A stretch of DNA of 30,332 nucleotides from JBKEAJ01 sp047972135 (GCA_047972135.1 JBKEAJ010000128.1:1-30332), one strand, 5' to 3'. Shown: positions 1 to 8,506, counted from the first letter of the stretch. A program made the numbers and translations. The notes: generated from the letters alone by a model not told the origin.

Positions 1-1
1 A

Positions 2-172
2 AATGCTGCACGTCTGTCTAGACAACGATACGACGGCGGTATCTCTAGCTATTTGGAGGTGCTGGATGCCGAACGAACCCTATTTGAAATCGAATTGTAT
101 TATTCTGAACTTCAATATCGACAACTAAGCGCATATACCAATTTATACAAAACTCTTGGAGGCAGCTGGTAA
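2..172 (+). CDS. Outer-membrane efflux protein, NodT/OprM (TolC-like) family, 3' end only
   Basis: The reading frame is open at the left window edge, so only the last 56 residues are seen. They read RYDGGISSYLEVLDAER, then a helical stretch, then NLYKTLGGSW and a TAA stop. This is the typical end of the outer-membrane channel of RND tripartite efflux pumps: the second coiled-coil hairpin (YxxGxxSYLEVLDA) followed by the short LYxALGGGW terminus. The protein would form the trimeric exit duct spanning outer membrane and periplasm. The inner-membrane pump and the adaptor would be expected to the left, outside the window. Family assignment is confident; the substrate cannot be told. Confidence 0.88.
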   Translation, partial: NAARLSRQRYDGGISSYLEVLDAERTLFEIELYYSELQYRQLSAYTNLYKTLGGSW

Positions 173-203
173 GATTGTATTAGAGAATATCAATTTAATA
201 ACC

Positions 204-211
204 TATATTTG
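204..211 (+). promoter_or_regulatory. Candidate Bacteroidota -7 element (TATATTTG) before the SPFH gene
   Basis: TATATTTG fits the TAnnTTTG -7 consensus and lies 44 bases before the ATG at 256. No TTG was found at the usual -33 spacing, so this is a half-supported promoter. It would separate the SPFH/zinc-ribbon unit from the efflux gene that ends at 172. Confidence 0.4.
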
Positions 212-255
212 TTGTCGGTAAATGGATAGTGAAAAACAATTAAAAACATATAGAA

Positions 256-1368
256 ATGGGATTATTTGATAAGATAAGAGGCGAGTTTATTGATATTATT
301 GAGTGGACTGACGACTCCAACAATACGCTGGCACATAGGTTTAACAGGTATCAGAATGAAATTAAAAATAATGCTAAACTGACAGTAAGAGAAGGTCAGG
401 TGGCAGTATTTGTTGACCAAGGACAGATTGCTGATGTGTTTACTCCCGGAATGTACACCCTCAATACCGAAAACCTGCCTATACTCTCAACACTAAAAGG
501 ATGGAAGTATGGGTTTAACAGTCCGTTCAAAGCTGAGGTTTATTTTGTCAGCACACGAAATATCACCGACCAAAAGTGGGGAACGAAAAACCCTATAACC
601 CTGAATGATGAAAGGTTTGGGATGGTGGAAATACGTGCTTTTGGTACTTATGTTATCAAAGTGTCGGATGCAGGTCTGTTTTTGAAAGAAATTGTTGGTA
701 CCGATGGGCATTTCACTGTCGAGGAAATTGCCGAACAGCTTAAAAGCCTTATCGCTACAAGGTTTACTGACACAGTGGGAGAGGCAAATCTGCCTATCGA
801 AAATTATGCATCGAGCGTAAACGAAATATCCGACCTGCTCCATGGAGTGCTTAATCCCGAATTTAAGGCTTATGGTATCGAGCTTACTAAGTTCTTGATT
901 GAGAATGTCTCAATGCCTGAAGAAATCAAAAAAGAAATTCACGAACTTAGCCGTCTAAATAAAATTGATCTTACTAAGCTAGCTCAGTATAAGTCTGCTA
1001 TTGCCATTGAAAAAGCAGCCGAAAATGAAAGCGGTACTGCAGGCGCAGGTATGGGAATGGGTATGGGATTTGCCATGGCTAATCAAATGGGTAACACTTT
1101 TGGCGGTGTTCCTCAGCAACATGCTCAAACTCAGCAAGGTGGAGCAATGCCGCCTCCTATGCCACCCGCAATAACTTATTTCGTAGCTCTGAACGGACAA
1201 CAAAGCGGACCTTTCGATATGCAGACAATGAAACAAATGGCAGCACAAAAGCAGATATCAAAAGAAACGCTAGTTTGGCGTGAAGGAATGGCTAGCTGGT
1301 TGCCTGTGAATGACTTAGCAGAGCTTAGTTCCATCTTTGGAAATGTGCCGCCTCCAATACCTCAATAA
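256..1368 (+). CDS. SPFH-domain protein with C-terminal GYF_2 domain (YdjI/'virion core protein'-like)
   Basis: The 370-residue protein starts MGLFDKIRGEFIDIIEW, the standard start of the bacterial SPFH subfamily often labelled 'virion core protein' (Bacillus YdjI). Residues about 30-255 form the SPFH region. Residues about 258-305 are a Gly/Met/Gln/Pro-rich linker. Residues about 306-360 are a GYF_2 (DUF4339) domain, recognised by YFVALNGQQSGPF and the later WREGMASWLPV; the tail is PPPIPQ. GYF domains bind proline-rich peptides, and the protein itself carries proline-rich runs, so self-assembly or partner binding is plausible. There is no signal peptide or membrane helix, so it is probably cytoplasmic and membrane-associated. 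The next gene starts 9 bases after the stop and encodes a membrane-anchored zinc-ribbon protein, so the two are almost certainly co-transcribed. Confidence 0.85.
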   Translation: MGLFDKIRGEFIDIIEWTDDSNNTLAHRFNRYQNEIKNNAKLTVREGQVAVFVDQGQIADVFTPGMYTLNTENLPILSTLKGWKYGFNSPFKAEVYFVSTRNITDQKWGTKNPITLNDERFGMVEIRAFGTYVIKVSDAGLFLKEIVGTDGHFTVEEIAEQLKSLIATRFTDTVGEANLPIENYASSVNEISDLLHGVLNPEFKAYGIELTKFLIENVSMPEEIKKEIHELSRLNKIDLTKLAQYKSAIAIEKAAENESGTAGAGMGMGMGFAMANQMGNTFGGVPQQHAQTQQGGAMPPPMPPAITYFVALNGQQSGPFDMQTMKQMAAQKQISKETLVWREGMASWLPVNDLAELSSIFGNVPPPIPQ

Positions 1369-1377
1369 CAACGAGGT

Positions 1378-2475
1378 ATGGATAAGAAGTTGATAGGAGG
1401 AACTGTTAACTGTCCCAGCTGTGGCGGACACATGAAGTACAAATTAGGCACACATAGCTTAATTTGTGCTTACTGCGACAGCGAAACAGAAATAAATATA
1501 AGGGAAGAGAATATCGAGGAATTAGATTATGACTCGTCGGCTCAGATTGCCCTCGATGCTGAGTCTCAGCCTGTTGAGCCTTTGCAAGACACAGTAAAGG
1601 CTCTGTTCGTTGCTTGTTCAAACTGTGGGGCAGCATGCTCAGTGGTCGATGATATAACTTCCTTTGCTTGTCCCTATTGTACCACTCCAATGGTGGTGGA
1701 AGATGCCGTTGAGGAAACCGTTATAAATCCCAAATCACTATTGCCATTCACCATAGATGAGCAGGGCTCTAAATCAAGCATGAAAACATGGTGCAAGGCA
1801 CAATGGTTTGCTCCAAATAAGTTTAAGAATGGCGAAATTACCTACGATAATATAACTCCCGTATACATACCATATTGGACTTTCGACATGAAGACGCACA
1901 CAAATTATGTGGGACAACGAGGCGATTACTACTATGTCAGAGTTGGCTCAGGGAAGAATCGAAGGCGTGAACGTCGAACTCGGTGGAGTAGCCCTAGAAA
2001 TGGAGAACATGATAGCGCATTCGATGATATACTTGTGGTTGGCTCAAAATCAATCCCTTATAAGTTTGTATATAAACTAGAACCTTGGGATTTGAAAAAA
2101 CTGATACCCTTTGACAAACGTTTCTTGCTTGGAATACTAACTGAAAAATATTCTGTGGATTTAGTGTCGGCTAGGGGAGTGTCGGAAACCCGAGCCGAAG
2201 ACGTGGTGAGGACTGAGATTAAACAACGAATCGGAGGCGACGAACAACGAATAAACGAAATGCAGGTGGAGTACAGTAATGTTACATACAAACATATCCT
2301 GCTACCTCTCTACTTGTGCGCATACAAATACAAGAGCAAACTATACCAATCCTTTATAAACGCCCGCACGGGCGAAGTTCACGGCGAAAGACCTTATAGC
2401 GTTATAAAAATTACCATCGCCGTAATAATCGGACTATTAATAGGCTACGGAATTTATCTGATCGCTAGAAACTGA
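1378..2475 (+). CDS. Double zinc-ribbon protein with C-terminal membrane anchor (YdjG-like)
   Basis: 365 residues. Two CxxC-CxxC zinc ribbons are visible: C12/C15 with C30/C33, and C80/C83 with C98/C101. The middle contains two YIPYW-like and LPLYLC segments common to 'TFIIB-type zinc ribbon' or 'replication restart PriA-like' annotations. It ends in one clear transmembrane helix (about 342-362, rich in Ile/Leu/Gly) and a short basic tail. The topology implied is a cytoplasmic zinc-binding body anchored by its C-terminus. The PriA/helicase label often given to this family is misleading, since no helicase motif is present. The pairing with an SPFH protein matches YdjG/YdjI of Bacillus subtilis, where an SPFH protein and a membrane zinc-ribbon protein help attach PspA to the membrane. 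No PspA is in this window. Function here is inferred. Confidence 0.75.
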   Translation: MDKKLIGGTVNCPSCGGHMKYKLGTHSLICAYCDSETEINIREENIEELDYDSSAQIALDAESQPVEPLQDTVKALFVACSNCGAACSVVDDITSFACPYCTTPMVVEDAVEETVINPKSLLPFTIDEQGSKSSMKTWCKAQWFAPNKFKNGEITYDNITPVYIPYWTFDMKTHTNYVGQRGDYYYVRVGSGKNRRRERRTRWSSPRNGEHDSAFDDILVVGSKSIPYKFVYKLEPWDLKKLIPFDKRFLLGILTEKYSVDLVSARGVSETRAEDVVRTEIKQRIGGDEQRINEMQVEYSNVTYKHILLPLYLCAYKYKSKLYQSFINARTGEVHGERPYSVIKITIAVIIGLLIGYGIYLIARN

Positions 2476-2713
2476 AACATTGCACATCATCATTGGCTAC
2501 CTTTAGTAACTTGACCGTACGCCTAGGGCAAACGCATCTAAATTATTTACTGCTCTATAACGAATAAAGCGGGGAATGGTGTAAATGGTTTAGAGGTTAA
2601 TCGTTGAACTGTTTAATCGTTTAAGGTGTAAAATGCTGTATGCCGTAGGCTATAAGCAATTTAATTGATAATGGAGAGTGGAGAATTATGAATTGTTAAT
2701 GATAAATGGAATA

Positions 2714-2803
2714 CCGAATAAACGAACGTCATTGCGAGAAGCTTGCGACGAAGCAATCTCTAGCTACAAAGAACAGATTGCCACGCTAACGCTCGCAATG
2801 ACG
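2714..2803 (+). repeat. Dispersed palindromic repeat, copy 1 (77-bp core plus 13-bp shared flank)
   Basis: The core 2727-2803 begins CGTCATTGCGAG and ends with its exact reverse complement, CTCGCAATGACG. A second nested inverted pair, GCAATCT and AGATTGC, lies inside. A copy in opposite orientation is at 10079-10168 and a third at 19131-19206. The 13 bases before the core (2714-2726) are also shared with copy 2. It has no coding capacity and looks like a REP/MITE-type hairpin element. Confidence 0.85.
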
Positions 2804-3045
2804 ATAGATGATGGACATAATGTAAGGGCAGAACATTTTCTGCCGGCTGTCAGTCCGAAGATCCGAAAATCCAAATATCTAAAAAACTGGGCATCCGAGT
2901 AATAGCTTTCGCACTTTCAGTGCTTGATATACAAAGAATTATCTTTTCGTAGAGCTTCGCCCTAAGCTATAGGATGCAAGGCTTTCAGCTTTTTAATCCT
3001 TGTCCGTATTTTATTTGTTAAAGTCATATGACAAAGATAGGACTA

Positions 3046-3093
3046 TTTTTTAAATGTCAAGTTTTTCACTCGAAAAACTTGACATTTAAAAAA
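3046..3093. repeat. Perfect inverted repeat, 22-bp arms with 4-base loop
   Basis: The left arm 3046-3067 and right arm 3072-3093 are exact reverse complements around the loop ACTC, with T6 at the left end and A6 at the right. It could act as a bidirectional intrinsic terminator because a T-run follows the stem on either strand. However, no gene ends close by on the plus side, and the Fic remnant ends almost 280 bases to the right. On the minus strand a promoter-like TTG-N18-TATCTTTG (3060 to 3032) starts inside the left arm. Confidence 0.8.
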
Positions 3094-3369
3094 GTACCAG
3101 TCATACTAATAAGCTAGCAGAGTGAGTCTCTGCATGTGACGAATTATTATGATTTTATATTTATGATATTTTATTGGTATAATTAAAATTGTGCATATGT
3201 TTCTATGTAGTAACAAAAGTAATAAATTAAATGTGTATTTAATTTTGTATACAAAGTAAAGTTTAAAGAATTGAACAAAATGTGAATGTGCAGTCGTATA
3301 AAGACTTGTGGGGGTGATAGATTTGTATCCTCGTGCGATGTCTGAAAGTTTCTTGTATGTGGAAGTCGT

Positions 3370-4221
3370 TTAAGTTTCTGATATCTTGGGGATTCTAATA
3401 CCTTTCGGACTGATGATGACGTAATTTGTCTTCTTTACGCTATCTTCGGATTTCAATATTTCTTTTGCAACTAAATCCTGTAAATCACGCAGAGCTGTGT
3501 CGTTAGAAATCTTGGACAGTTTGGCGTATGTTGATGTCCGCAAGAAACCTGTCCCTCTGTCGTAGTTGTCATATAAATAATTGATTACTAGTCTTTGTCG
3601 GTCATTGATGTTTGTGAGTTTATGTTTGTCCCAAAAGTGGGCGATTATGGATTTTAATACCAAGTCTATGCCGCTTTCATTATTAAGCCAATCTAAAAAC
3701 AATGTCATTTCGTGAGAAACTCTTTCGGCGGAGGGTGCCTCAAAATGTACCTTCTCCTTGCCTAGTGCGCCCGAAACAACCTTCATACCTGTCGAGCGAT
3801 AACGGGCAACGTCAATTTTTGTATGACCACTGTAGCCCGACTGATATAGTGAGTTGTGCTAACCTAATAGACGTGCTTGTGTAAGAGTGTTGTCAAAATT
3901 TTGAGTTGCATCCAACAATACATCTACAATGCCGTCTACATCTCGGGGGATATTTACAAATTCAGCTCCTTCAATTCCCAATTTGCGGGCGATGGATGAA
4001 CGGACAAGCTCGGGACTTAAAAACTCACCTTTAATTTTGGATGAATCAACAATTTCCAAAATAAGAGATTTCAAAGTAGCTTGTTCTGTCATATCAAAAC
4101 CTAATCTTTCGATATAACCTAACAGTCGTCCTTGTAAGTGCCTGACAGAAGCCAATATTGGTGATATTTTAGTATCGTTCCAATAAAAGTCTGTCCAATT
4201 TTCTCTTTCGTGTATGTACAT
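3370..4221 (-). pseudogene. Broken Fic-family protein gene (DUF4172 N-terminus; Fic core deleted, internal TAG)
   Basis: The first 120 codons from ATG at 4221 read MYIHERENWTDFYW and LLDATQNFDNTLTQARLLG, the usual start of Fic proteins with an N-terminal DUF4172 domain. At 3859-3861 a TAG stands where the family has Trp (LFGWHN). Reading on in the same frame gives HNSLYQSGYSGHTKIDVARY and then MKVVSGALGKEKVHFEAP, which is normal family sequence. After IDLVLKSIIAHFW the Fic catalytic loop (HPFxxGNGR) and its surroundings are missing, and the frame jumps to the C-terminal winged-helix-like part (NDTALRDLQDLV). Total length is 283 codons against roughly 370 for intact relatives. It therefore has a nonsense mutation plus an in-frame deletion of about 85 codons and cannot AMPylate. 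It follows the DUF4328 gene by 21 bases. Confidence 0.88.
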
Positions 4222-4242
4222 TTTTCACCGCACGAGGAAATT

Positions 4243-4977
4243 TTATACCCCCGTTATTTCAGGCTCGTCATTCATCGCACTCAATGATGGTTCTACCTCC
4301 GAATAATTTTTGATTACCTTTATTGTTATTAATGCAAGTGGAATACTTATGATACTCGAAACCATATCGATAATTTTCAGATTTATAAGTTCGTCAATTG
4401 TCTCAGCTTCTCGTGAATATCTAAAAACAATTTGTCCCAAAATACTGCTGATTATCCAAAAAGCCCACCACAAGCCTAATCGTCCTGTCGAGAGATTGTC
4501 TGTGATGTCTATGCTCCTAGCAGAAAGGTTTTTGCTTGTACTTGCCGATATCCCTCCGATGGTTTCAAGTTCGCTTCTTGATAGAAGTTCCTTTGTTTCG
4601 GTGTATAGCTCTTTCATAATTTGATATGGTCTGTAAAGGCATACAATAGGTACGAACCATGCACCGGCAGCCCACCCCTCAGAATACGAAAGATAATCTA
4701 TCTTTTGATGCAGATTGTAGTATGCTCTTCGGAACCATAGTATAAATGTTATTATCGATACAATGTATGCCATCATATAGATAATGGCAATAATCTGTTC
4801 CCTGAGGTCGTTGGCATTGGCAGCATCTGTAGAAGTCTCGACACCATTGGCTACATTCCGAAGTAAATCGTATTGGAAATACCCGGAAATTAATGATACA
4901 GCCTCTAAAATTAGCATTACCCATATCAAGGTAATTGCATTCTTCGCTCTGTGTTCGTTTGGTCTAATTGTATTCAT
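4243..4977 (-). CDS. DUF4328-domain integral membrane protein
   Basis: 244 residues. The signature FRRAYYNLHQ ... LSYSEGWAAGAWFVPIVCLYRPYQIMKELY matches DUF4328. Hydrophobic helices are visible at about 15-35, 65-85, 105-120, 170-190 and 200-222, so it is a polytopic inner-membrane protein. The family has no established function and is common in Bacteroidota and Actinobacteria. A good promoter (TTG-N18-TATCTTTG) lies just upstream at 5003-5031. The broken Fic gene is 21 bases downstream on the same strand and was probably once co-transcribed with it. Confidence 0.8.
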   Translation of the reverse strand: MNTIRPNEHRAKNAITLIWVMLILEAVSLISGYFQYDLLRNVANGVETSTDAANANDLREQIIAIIYMMAYIVSIITFILWFRRAYYNLHQKIDYLSYSEGWAAGAWFVPIVCLYRPYQIMKELYTETKELLSRSELETIGGISASTSKNLSARSIDITDNLSTGRLGLWWAFWIISSILGQIVFRYSREAETIDELINLKIIDMVSSIISIPLALITIKVIKNYSEVEPSLSAMNDEPEITGV

Positions 4978-5002
4978 GAAAATAATTATTGTGTTTGTGA
5001 AT

Positions 5003-5031
5003 CAAAGATATAAAAATAACTATTTGTGCAA
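5003..5031 (-). promoter_or_regulatory. Bacteroidota-type promoter for the DUF4328 gene
   Basis: On the minus strand TTG (5031-5029), an 18-base spacer, then TATCTTTG (5010-5003). The element lies 25 bases before the start codon at 4977. Both halves fit the TTG / TAnnTTTG consensus, though the spacer is one base shorter than usual. Confidence 0.6.
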
Positions 5032-5087
5032 GTATTTTACAAATGAAAAAATCAACCTTTGCATTCGGATTTCAGGTTTTTTCTTAC

Positions 5088-5095
5088 TATTTTTG
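5088..5095 (+). promoter_or_regulatory. -7 element (TATTTTTG) for the yqeY gene
   Basis: TATTTTTG fits TAnnTTTG and places transcription start near 5100. That supports the ATG at 5115 as the start and rules out a longer frame from 5043, which would begin upstream of the promoter. Confidence 0.5.
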
Positions 5096-5114
5096 TGTGC
5101 AAATTTTAGATATT

Positions 5115-5564
5115 ATGACTTTAACAGATAAGATAAATGGCGAAATAAAAGAAGCCATGAAAGCAAAGGAGCGTGAAAGACTAGAAGCGCTCAGAGGTAT
5201 AAAAAAGAATATAATCGAAGCTCAAGCCGCCAAAGGTGTTGGTGCTGAGGTTACCGACGAGGATGTTCTTAAAATTATTCAGAAACTTGCCAAACAAGGG
5301 AAAGACTCTGCTAAGATATTTACAGAGCAGGGTAGAAACGACCTTGCAGAACCTGAACTTGTACAGGTGGCTGTGTTCGAGGAGTTCCTGCCGAAGCAGC
5401 TCTCGCAAGCGGAAATAGAAGCTAGAGTGAAAGCTATAATCGCTGCTACCGGTGCTGAGTCTATGAAAGATATGGGCAAGGTGATGGGGCAGGCTTCCAA
5501 AGAAATGGCGGGACTTGCCGACGGAAAAGTTATATCGGAGGTGGTGAAAAAGTTGTTGAGCTAA
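5115..5564 (+). CDS. GatB/YqeY-domain protein
   Basis: 149 residues from ATG 5115, the normal size for stand-alone YqeY proteins. The sequence MTLTDKINGEIKEAMKAKERERLEALRGIKKNI, then EFLPKQLSQAEIEARVKAII and a C-terminal GKVMGQASKEMAGLADGKVISEVVKKLL, matches the family across its length. The domain is related to the tRNA-binding tail of GatB and is thought to act near tRNA-dependent amidation, but the free-standing protein has no proven reaction. The start was chosen because homologues begin MTLxDKI and a -7 element lies between 5043 and 5115. The PPi-PFK gene begins 75 bases downstream on the same strand, so the two are likely co-transcribed. Confidence 0.88.
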   Translation: MTLTDKINGEIKEAMKAKERERLEALRGIKKNIIEAQAAKGVGAEVTDEDVLKIIQKLAKQGKDSAKIFTEQGRNDLAEPELVQVAVFEEFLPKQLSQAEIEARVKAIIAATGAESMKDMGKVMGQASKEMAGLADGKVISEVVKKLLS

Positions 5565-5639
5565 GAGCTTTTGCCAAATATCCAAAACTCCGATATTCGA
5601 GAATCTAATAATATCAATTTAAATAGCAATAAAAAAACA

Positions 5640-7304
5640 ATGACAATTAGTGCATTACAAAAAGAACGTGCCAACTACATTCCAAAGTTGCCCGCTTCAT
5701 TAAAGGGTAAAGTTAAGGTTGTGGAAGGCGCAAAAACACAGTCGGTGGCAGACCAAGCCGACATCGAAAAAATGTTTCCTAATACCTACGGTATGCCAAT
5801 TCTGAAATTTGAGAAAAGCGACAGCAACGATACGTATGAGGCTGTGAATGTAGGGGTTATACTGTCGGGAGGGCAGGCTCCGGGGGGGCATAATGTAATC
5901 TCGGGTATTTTCGATGGACTGAAGGCAATGAACAATAACAGTAAACTGTATGGTTTCATTGGAGGTCCTGGTGGATTGGTTGACCATGAATATAAAGAGC
6001 TTACTGCTGATATTATCGACGAATACCGCAACACTGGCGGATTTGACATTATCGGCTCGGGACGAACTAAACTTGAGGAAGATTGGCAATTTGATAAAGG
6101 TGTTGAAATATGCAATAAGCTAAGTATAAAGGCTCTCGTAATTATCGGTGGTGATGACTCGAATACAAATGCTTGTGTATTAGCAGAGTACTATTCTCAA
6201 AAGAATACAGGCATTCAGGTTATCGGCTGTCCGAAAACTATCGACGGAGACCTTAAAAATGAAATGATAGAGACTTCTTTCGGTTTCGATACGGCTGTGA
6301 AAGTATATTCCGAGCTTATCGGAAATATCCAACGTGATGCCAACTCTGCAAAAAAATATTGGCACTTTATCAAGGTGATGGGGCGTTCTGCTTCGCATAT
6401 TGGTCTTGAGGCAGGACTTAGAACACAGCCAAATATTACCCTTATATCGGAGGAGGTTGCTGCTAAGAAGCAAACTTTAGGAGAAATTGTTGATTATATG
6501 GCAAATGTTGTCCTTAGGCGTGCTGATAACAAAGATAACTTCGGCGTGGCACTGATTCCCGAAGGCTTGGTGGAGTTTGTACCCGAAATGAAGGCTCTTA
6601 TTTCTGAGCTGAATGACCTGTTGGCAGAGGGTTCTGACTCTGAAAAGAAATTTAAAGCATTTGTGGACAAAACCGAAGCTCGTGATTTTGTGTGCAGTAT
6701 CCTTTCTGCCGAGTCGGCAAAGGTGTACAAATCTCTCCCCTCTATTATTGCCGACCAACTTACTCTCGACAGAGACCCTCATGGCAACGTGCAGGTGTCG
6801 CTGATTGAGACCGAAAAGCTGCTTGGCGAGATGGTGAAAACTCGCTTAGCAGAATTGAAAGCAGAGGGTAAGTATAAGGGCAAATTTGGTGTGCAATACC
6901 ATTTCTTCGGATACGAAGGTCGTTGTTCTGCGCCATCGAATTTTGATTCCGACTACTGTTATTCATTGGGATACACGGCTGCGGTACTTATAGATGCAGG
7001 AAAAACCGGATATATGTCGTCGGTGAGAAACCTTGTTGCTCCCGCTGAGGAGTGGATTGCAGGTGGCGTACCCATAACTATGATGATGAACATGGAGCGT
7101 AGACACGGACACCTAAAGCCCGTTATACAAAAGGCTTTGGTAGAACTCGATGGTGCTCCTTTCAAATATCTTGTTGAAAACCGTGAGGAGTGGGCATTGA
7201 AGACCGATTATCTTTATCCCGGACCAATTCAATATTGGGGACCATCGTCGGTATGCGATTTAACATCGAAAACACTGCAACTGGAAACTGCTGCAAGAAA
7301 GTAG
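5640..7304 (+). CDS. pfp: Pyrophosphate-dependent 6-phosphofructokinase (long form)
   Basis: 554 residues from ATG 5640. It interconverts fructose 6-phosphate and fructose 1,6-bisphosphate using PPi instead of ATP, in glycolysis/gluconeogenesis. Visible motifs are GVILSGGQAPGGHNVISG (phosphate-binding), GGDDSNTNA (the Asp after GGD marks PPi over ATP use), PKTIDGDLKNE (catalytic TIDGD) and MGRSASHIGLE. Length and the C-terminal insert match the plant-beta-like long PFPs common in Bacteroidales. A frame from 5571 adds 23 low-complexity residues overlapping the leader, so 5640 is preferred. A strong terminator follows at 7329. Confidence 0.94.
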   Translation: MTISALQKERANYIPKLPASLKGKVKVVEGAKTQSVADQADIEKMFPNTYGMPILKFEKSDSNDTYEAVNVGVILSGGQAPGGHNVISGIFDGLKAMNNNSKLYGFIGGPGGLVDHEYKELTADIIDEYRNTGGFDIIGSGRTKLEEDWQFDKGVEICNKLSIKALVIIGGDDSNTNACVLAEYYSQKNTGIQVIGCPKTIDGDLKNEMIETSFGFDTAVKVYSELIGNIQRDANSAKKYWHFIKVMGRSASHIGLEAGLRTQPNITLISEEVAAKKQTLGEIVDYMANVVLRRADNKDNFGVALIPEGLVEFVPEMKALISELNDLLAEGSDSEKKFKAFVDKTEARDFVCSILSAESAKVYKSLPSIIADQLTLDRDPHGNVQVSLIETEKLLGEMVKTRLAELKAEGKYKGKFGVQYHFFGYEGRCSAPSNFDSDYCYSLGYTAAVLIDAGKTGYMSSVRNLVAPAEEWIAGGVPITMMMNMERRHGHLKPVIQKALVELDGAPFKYLVENREEWALKTDYLYPGPIQYWGPSSVCDLTSKTLQLETAARK

Positions 7305-7328
7305 GTAAGCTCTATAAACGATACAAGG

Positions 7329-7356
7329 CACCCTGCATAGTCTGTAGGGTGTTTTT
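7329..7356 (+). terminator. Intrinsic terminator after pfp
   Basis: A 9-bp stem (CACCCTGCA paired with TGTAGGGTG, one G-U pair) with loop TAGTC, followed at once by T5. It sits 25 bases after the pfp stop. Confidence 0.85.
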
Positions 7357-7657
7357 GTTTGAATCTGCAAAAAACGGATAAGTGGATAAAGATTTTCTAT
7401 TCAGCATAGAAAATACTTGAACGAACATTATTGATTGCAAACAATATATTTACTTTCTTTGTATAAGATAATGTGGAATACAAGATGTTAGACAAACTTA
7501 TTTTAATGGTTAATTATAAATGATTAATGAAATACCAACTGATAATGTGCTGATTTGCTGATGCGATAGTTAGATGATTATATAGAAAAATAATAATGGC
7601 TGTTAGTCCGATATCCGAATATCTGAAAATATGGCTGTTATCTAAAAATATAAATGA
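7357..7657. other. 300-bp AT-rich spacer before dapD
   Basis: No gene seen. It contains degenerate runs such as GTGCTGATTTGCTGATGCG (near 7547) and GTCCGATATCCGAATATCTG (near 7606). Similar TCTGAAAATC/TCCGAAAATC runs occur near 2852 and 19688. No convincing promoter for dapD could be picked out. Confidence 0.5.
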
Positions 7658-8467
7658 ATGAAAGAATTGATTGAAAAGGCATGGGAAGATAGAAGCCTTT
7701 TGGAAAAAGAAGAAGTGAAAAACACGGTATTCAGCATTGTCGATAAACTCGATAAGGGCGAGTTGAGAGTGGCAGAACCCACATCCGACGGTGCTTGGCA
7801 GGTAAATCAGTGGGTGAAGAAAGCAGTGATACTATATTTCCCGTTGATGGGGATGAAAGAGATTGAAGTTGCTCCTTTTAAGTTTTACGATAAAATACCC
7901 CTAAAGCAGAATTATAAGGAGTTGGGAGTGAGAGTTGTACCTCATGGCATTGCTCGCTATGGCTCGTTTTTGTCGAAAGGTGTTGTGATGATGCCATCAT
8001 ACGTAAACATAGGTGCATGGGTAGGCGAAGGTACGATGGTAGACACTTGGGCGACCGTTGGAAGTTGTGCGCAAATTGGCGCTCATGTCCATCTTAGTGG
8101 CGGAGTGGGGATTGGCGGCGTGCTTGAGCCTGTCGGTGCTTCTCCTGTGATAATCGAGGATAACTGTTTTGTTGGCTCTCGTTGTATTGTCGTCGAGGGT
8201 GTAAGAGTTGGTGCAGGGGCAGTGCTTGGTGCAAATGTTGTGCTTACTCAGTCGACTCCGATTATTGACGTGTCGGGCAGCAAACCCGTAGAGTTTAGGG
8301 GCGAAGTACCTGCAAACTCAGTTGTTATTCCCGGTACGAAGCCTAAGAAATTTCCTGCCGGAGAGTTTAATGTGCCTTGTGCTTTGATTATTGGTAAGCG
8401 CAAGGAATCAACAGATAAGAAAACATCGCTAAACAATGCTCTGAGAGACTTTGGAGTGTCGGTTTAG
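7658..8467 (+). CDS. dapD: 2,3,4,5-tetrahydropyridine-2,6-dicarboxylate N-succinyltransferase
   Basis: 269 residues. It transfers succinyl from succinyl-CoA to tetrahydrodipicolinate, the committing step of the succinylase branch of lysine/meso-diaminopimelate synthesis, in the cytoplasm. N-terminal helical part about 1-95 (DGAWQVNQWVKKAVILYF). A left-handed beta-helix of hexapeptide repeats follows from about 100 to 235 (GVVMMPSYVNIGAWVGEGTM, IGAHVHLSGGVGIGGV, IIEDNCFVGSRCIVVEG). The C-terminal strand has ALIIGKRKESTDKK. Length is standard. It stands alone between spacers, with superoxide dismutase 39 bases downstream on the same strand. Confidence 0.96.
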   Translation: MKELIEKAWEDRSLLEKEEVKNTVFSIVDKLDKGELRVAEPTSDGAWQVNQWVKKAVILYFPLMGMKEIEVAPFKFYDKIPLKQNYKELGVRVVPHGIARYGSFLSKGVVMMPSYVNIGAWVGEGTMVDTWATVGSCAQIGAHVHLSGGVGIGGVLEPVGASPVIIEDNCFVGSRCIVVEGVRVGAGAVLGANVVLTQSTPIIDVSGSKPVEFRGEVPANSVVIPGTKPKKFPAGEFNVPCALIIGKRKESTDKKTSLNNALRDFGVSV

Positions 8468-8506
8468 CAATATATATAAGTGTTATTAACCATAAAAATT
8501 GATACA

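Larger units (their letters stand above)
2476..3369. other. 0.9 kb gene-free stretch with repeats and decayed sequence
   Basis: No reading frame here looks protein-like. The stretch holds short degenerate direct repeats (TTAATCGTT twice near 2600-2625), one copy of the 77-bp palindromic repeat, a TCCGAAGATCCGAAAATCC-type run near 2852-2875, and the large hairpin at 3046-3093. From about 3120 to 3300 it is plain AT-rich sequence with no signal I can name. Confidence 0.6.

Noticed and set aside
2678..2902. 74-codon open frame between the zinc-ribbon and Fic genes
   Set aside because: It runs straight through the palindromic repeat, and its product resembles the translation of that repeat, not a protein.
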